Of a DNA stretch of 6,634 bases, positions 4,486-6,634 are shown piece by piece (position 1 is the first letter of the stretch; every line of letters starts with the position of its first letter). Under the pieces are notes generated by a model. The model saw only the letters and a program-made list of their open reading frames with translations, was not told the origin of the DNA and ran no database searches. The position numbers and the translations under genes are program-made. The stretch is from NCBI GenBank assembly GCA_016867615.1, contig VGJG01000098.1, positions 1 to 6,634 on the forward strand. The letters are read 5' to 3'. The stretch comes from Candidatus Aminicenantota bacterium (GTDB taxonomy: Bacteria; Acidobacteriota; Aminicenantia; Aminicenantales; JAFGAV01).

Positions 4486-6634
4486 TCACTGGGCCTTGGG
4501 GGTCGAGACGACCTCCGCGACCTTCCACGTCCCCTCCTTGCGCTCCAAGCGCCAGAGGATGCTGCCGTCGAAGAGGGTCTGGCGGCCGCCGCCGCCGACC
4601 GGCACGCCGGTCATCTTCTGCTTGAACGTCGCCTCGCCCGTCAGCCGGGTCAGCGTTCCCCGGGCCTCGTCAGCCTGGAAATCCGCGACGGACCCCGACC
4701 AGCCGAAGGCCTCGACCCTCAGCCCCCCGAATTGCTTGGCGATGATGTCCATGTCCCTTATGACTTTTTGATAAAGCGCCGACGTGCCGTTCTTCTGAAA
4801 GAAACCGGCCACATCCCCCCGGTAAACCGCCTGAGCGTAATCCCTGACCAGGGCCTCGATCTGCCCCCGGGCGCTTTTTTTTATACCCTCCAGAGCCTGG
4901 GAGGAGATCTTTCTGGCTTCCTCGTTGCCCGGGCTCACGGCCAGGACTTCCCGCGCCGCCTGGAGGGCTTCGTCATACTTGCGGTACCACAGAGAATCCC
5001 CGGCGTTTTTCAGCTTCGCCTCGGAGTCCCGCTCGGCCTTTTTTTGTCTGGCGATGGCCAGGTGCTGCCGCGCCTCCCGGTCCCCGGGGTCGACGGCCAG
5101 GGCCTGCTCCAGGGTCGTAACGGCGCGGTCGTAGTCCTTGCGGATGATATGGGCGGCGCCTTCCTCGGTCAATTTCTTGACTTCGGCTCGTTTGGCATCG
5201 GTCAGGGCCGCCGGCTTCTTTACCTCGGTTTTCGCCGCGGGCTCGACATCTTTTTTCTGAACGTTCTCCGCTTTCGACCCGACGGATTCGGGCGGGGGCT
5301 TGGCCGGCGTCTTGAGCGGCTGCTCCGCGGGTTTGGATTTGGCGGCCGGTTTCTCCGCGGGAGGCGGGACCGTTTCCTTGGACTCCGGCTTCTTCGTCTC
5401 CGGGCTCTCCTTGGCTTTGGCGGCGACCACGGCCGCTTGTTCCCTTTGAAGCTCCGTCAGTCTCTTCAGGGCCTGTTCGGCCTCCGGGCCCTTGGGCAGG
5501 AAAGAAAGGTACGTCTGGTAGAACTGCAGGGCTTGCGGCCCCTGCTTCTTCCGGTCGTAGACCTGGGCCAGCCTGAGATAGACGCGGCTGTCGTCGCGCC
5601 GGATCTCCGTCAACCCCAGAAGGGCCCTCTCCGCCTCGGAATCGCGGCCGGACTGAAAGAGGACCTCCGCGCTCAGGAAGCGCGCCTCGTAGTGCTCCTG
5701 CGCGCCGGACGGGATTTGGGCGAAGGCCGCCAGGGCCTCGTCCCACTTTTTGTCCCTCATCAGAGCCTGGGCGTTGAGAAAAACCTCCCCGGCCGTTGGG
5801 GCGGACTCCTCCCGGACGGGCTCGGAAACGGCTTCCGGACCGGGCGGCGGCGGGGGCTTCCTGTTGAATATCATGACCGCGGCCACGACGGCCGCCAAGC
5901 CCGCGACGCCGGCGCCGATGAGGAGAGGCAGCTTCCTGCCCCGCACGGCGCGGGCGGCCGGGGCCGGCGCGGCCGCTTCCCTGGCCTCGGGCGCGAGCTC
6001 GCTGATGAGGGTCTCGGCCACGGTCATGGCCGAGTAATTCTTCAGGTCGTGGATGAGGGCCCGGCAGCTCTGGAAGCGGGCTCCGGGGTCTTTGGCCAGG
6101 GCTTTCTGGACGATGCCCTCCAAGCCCGAGGGCAGGTTCTTCTGGAACGTTCTCATGGGCAGGGGCGACTCGTTCATGATCTTGTAGATGACCGTGGTGA
6201 TCGAGTCGCCGGGAAAGGGCTTCTGGCCGGTCAGCAGCTCGTACAGCACCCCGCCCAGGGCGAAGATATCCGAGCGGTTGTCCACTTTTTTCCCGGCGAT
6301 CTGCTCGGGAGACATGTAGTACGGCGTGCCCATGATCATGTTCGTCTGGGTCATGGTCGAGGTCGAAATGCGGGCGATGCCGAAATCCACGAGGTGGGGA
6401 CGGCCCTCGGCGTCGAGGAGGATGTTGGCCGGCTTGATGTCCCGGTGGACGACGCCCTTGCGATGAGCGACGTCCAGGGCTTCGCCCACTTTCTCGACCA
6501 GGGCGATGACCTCGTCGAGGGGCATTCTCTTCTTGCTGTTGATGACGTCCTCGAGGCTCAGGCCGTCGATGTATTCCATGGCGATGTACGACATCCCCTG
6601 GTCCTCGCCGACGTCGTAGATGGTGACGATGTGG
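4486..6634 (-). CDS. Transmembrane Ser/Thr protein kinase with extracytoplasmic TPRs and NTF2-like C-terminal domain, 5'-truncated
   Basis: Partial gene: the reading frame runs off the window end, and its first visible codons (HIVTIYDVGEDQG before the Met at 6594) are typical kinase N-lobe, so that Met is internal. The Gly loop and Val-Ala-Lys region are outside the window. Numbering the 715 visible residues from 6633: catalytic loop HRDIKPANILL (63-73) with Asp65, Lys67 and Asn70; DFG at 83-85; a Thr/Ser-rich activation segment (STSTMTQTNMIMGT, 90-103); SPE at 108-110; SDIFALGGVLYELLTG (121-136). All visible catalytic residues are intact, so an active Hanks-type RD kinase is expected. A Pro/Ala stretch leads to one transmembrane helix (about 234-256). 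Outside the membrane lie TPR-like repeats (about 282-384), a Lys/Pro/Glu-rich linker (396-483), two more TPR units (485-520, 541-570) and an apparent NTF2-like domain (about 585-715, ending LWRLERKEGTWKVAEVV). I infer an envelope sensor kinase; its ligand and targets are unknown. The SH3/barrel gene follows it, probably in the same transcript. Confidence 0.94.
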   Translation of the reverse strand, partial: HIVTIYDVGEDQGMSYIAMEYIDGLSLEDVINSKKRMPLDEVIALVEKVGEALDVAHRKGVVHRDIKPANILLDAEGRPHLVDFGIARISTSTMTQTNMIMGTPYYMSPEQIAGKKVDNRSDIFALGGVLYELLTGQKPFPGDSITTVIYKIMNESPLPMRTFQKNLPSGLEGIVQKALAKDPGARFQSCRALIHDLKNYSAMTVAETLISELAPEAREAAAPAPAARAVRGRKLPLLIGAGVAGLAAVVAAVMIFNRKPPPPPGPEAVSEPVREESAPTAGEVFLNAQALMRDKKWDEALAAFAQIPSGAQEHYEARFLSAEVLFQSGRDSEAERALLGLTEIRRDDSRVYLRLAQVYDRKKQGPQALQFYQTYLSFLPKGPEAEQALKRLTELQREQAAVVAAKAKESPETKKPESKETVPPPAEKPAAKSKPAEQPLKTPAKPPPESVGSKAENVQKKDVEPAAKTEVKKPAALTDAKRAEVKKLTEEGAAHIIRKDYDRAVTTLEQALAVDPGDREARQHLAIARQKKAERDSEAKLKNAGDSLWYRKYDEALQAAREVLAVSPGNEEARKISSQALEGIKKSARGQIEALVRDYAQAVYRGDVAGFFQKNGTSALYQKVIRDMDIIAKQFGGLRVEAFGWSGSVADFQADEARGTLTRLTGEATFKQKMTGVPVGGGGRQTLFDGSILWRLERKEGTWKVAEVVSTPKAQ

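Noticed and set aside
4146..4625. Plus-strand open frame opposite the SH3 gene start and kinase end
   Set aside because: It spans the junction of two real minus-strand genes and its translation ends in Arg/Pro-rich shadow sequence without any motif.
4875..4882. Run of eight T (A8 on the coding strand) as a frameshift error or programmed slippage site
   Set aside because: The frame stays open through it with sensible protein on both sides, so there is no error; it encodes Lys-Lys at a domain border, and similar Lys runs occur throughout the gene.
5217..5440. Lys/Pro/Glu-rich stretch in the kinase as a DNA repeat array
   Set aside because: The protein is low-complexity but I see no regular repeat unit at the DNA level; it reads as a flexible linker.
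6592..6594. ATG (minus strand) as the kinase start
   Set aside because: The preceding 13 codons continue the kinase N-lobe (HIVTIYDVGEDQG), so this Met is internal.

Overview
The window carries five protein-coding genes, two of them cut by the window edges, on high-G+C DNA with very little intergenic space. Three genes read rightward (2-820, 848-1987, 1990-3189) and two read leftward (3234-4409 and 4486-6634), so the two groups converge on a 44-base gap at 3190-3233. I see no rRNA, tRNA, CRISPR array, insertion sequence or integrase. The protein set (Gram-negative divisome and envelope factors, an outer-membrane barrel with a bacterial SH3 domain, and a large eukaryotic-like Ser/Thr kinase with periplasmic TPRs) points to a Gram-negative, kinase-rich lineage. 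Acidobacteriota, including the Aminicenantes-type candidate groups, is my best guess, but this is inference from gene content, not from a marker gene.

Left half: an envelope operon in the order envC (LytM-type amidase activator), S41/CtpA-like protein, yibQ (divergent polysaccharide deacetylase). The same order is known from other Gram-negative bacteria, for example around ctpA in Pseudomonas aeruginosa, and E. coli has envC next to yibQ. EnvC-type proteins switch on peptidoglycan amidases at the division site, and CtpA proteins normally degrade peptidoglycan hydrolases. The striking point is that two of the three proteins have lost catalytic residues. The LytM domain lacks two of its three zinc ligands, which is normal for EnvC. 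The S41 protein has Gly where the nucleophilic Ser should be and Leu where the general-base Lys should be, which is not normal for CtpA. A plausible extended -10 promoter sits at the end of envC, so the second and third genes may also be transcribed on their own.

Right half: a membrane-anchored Ser/Thr kinase (N-lobe beyond the window) with an intact catalytic loop, one transmembrane helix, two TPR blocks separated by a Lys/Pro/Glu-rich linker, and a C-terminal domain that looks NTF2-like. It is followed after 76 bases by a secreted protein made of an SH3 domain, a Pro-rich linker and an outer-membrane beta-barrel. The two are probably co-transcribed. The barrel-coding part is much more A+T-rich than the rest of the window.

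Taken together the region looks like cell-envelope maintenance: a septal hydrolase-control operon facing a signalling kinase and its outer-membrane neighbour. No wholly new system is evident. The best lead is the apparent pseudoprotease in the envC-yibQ operon.
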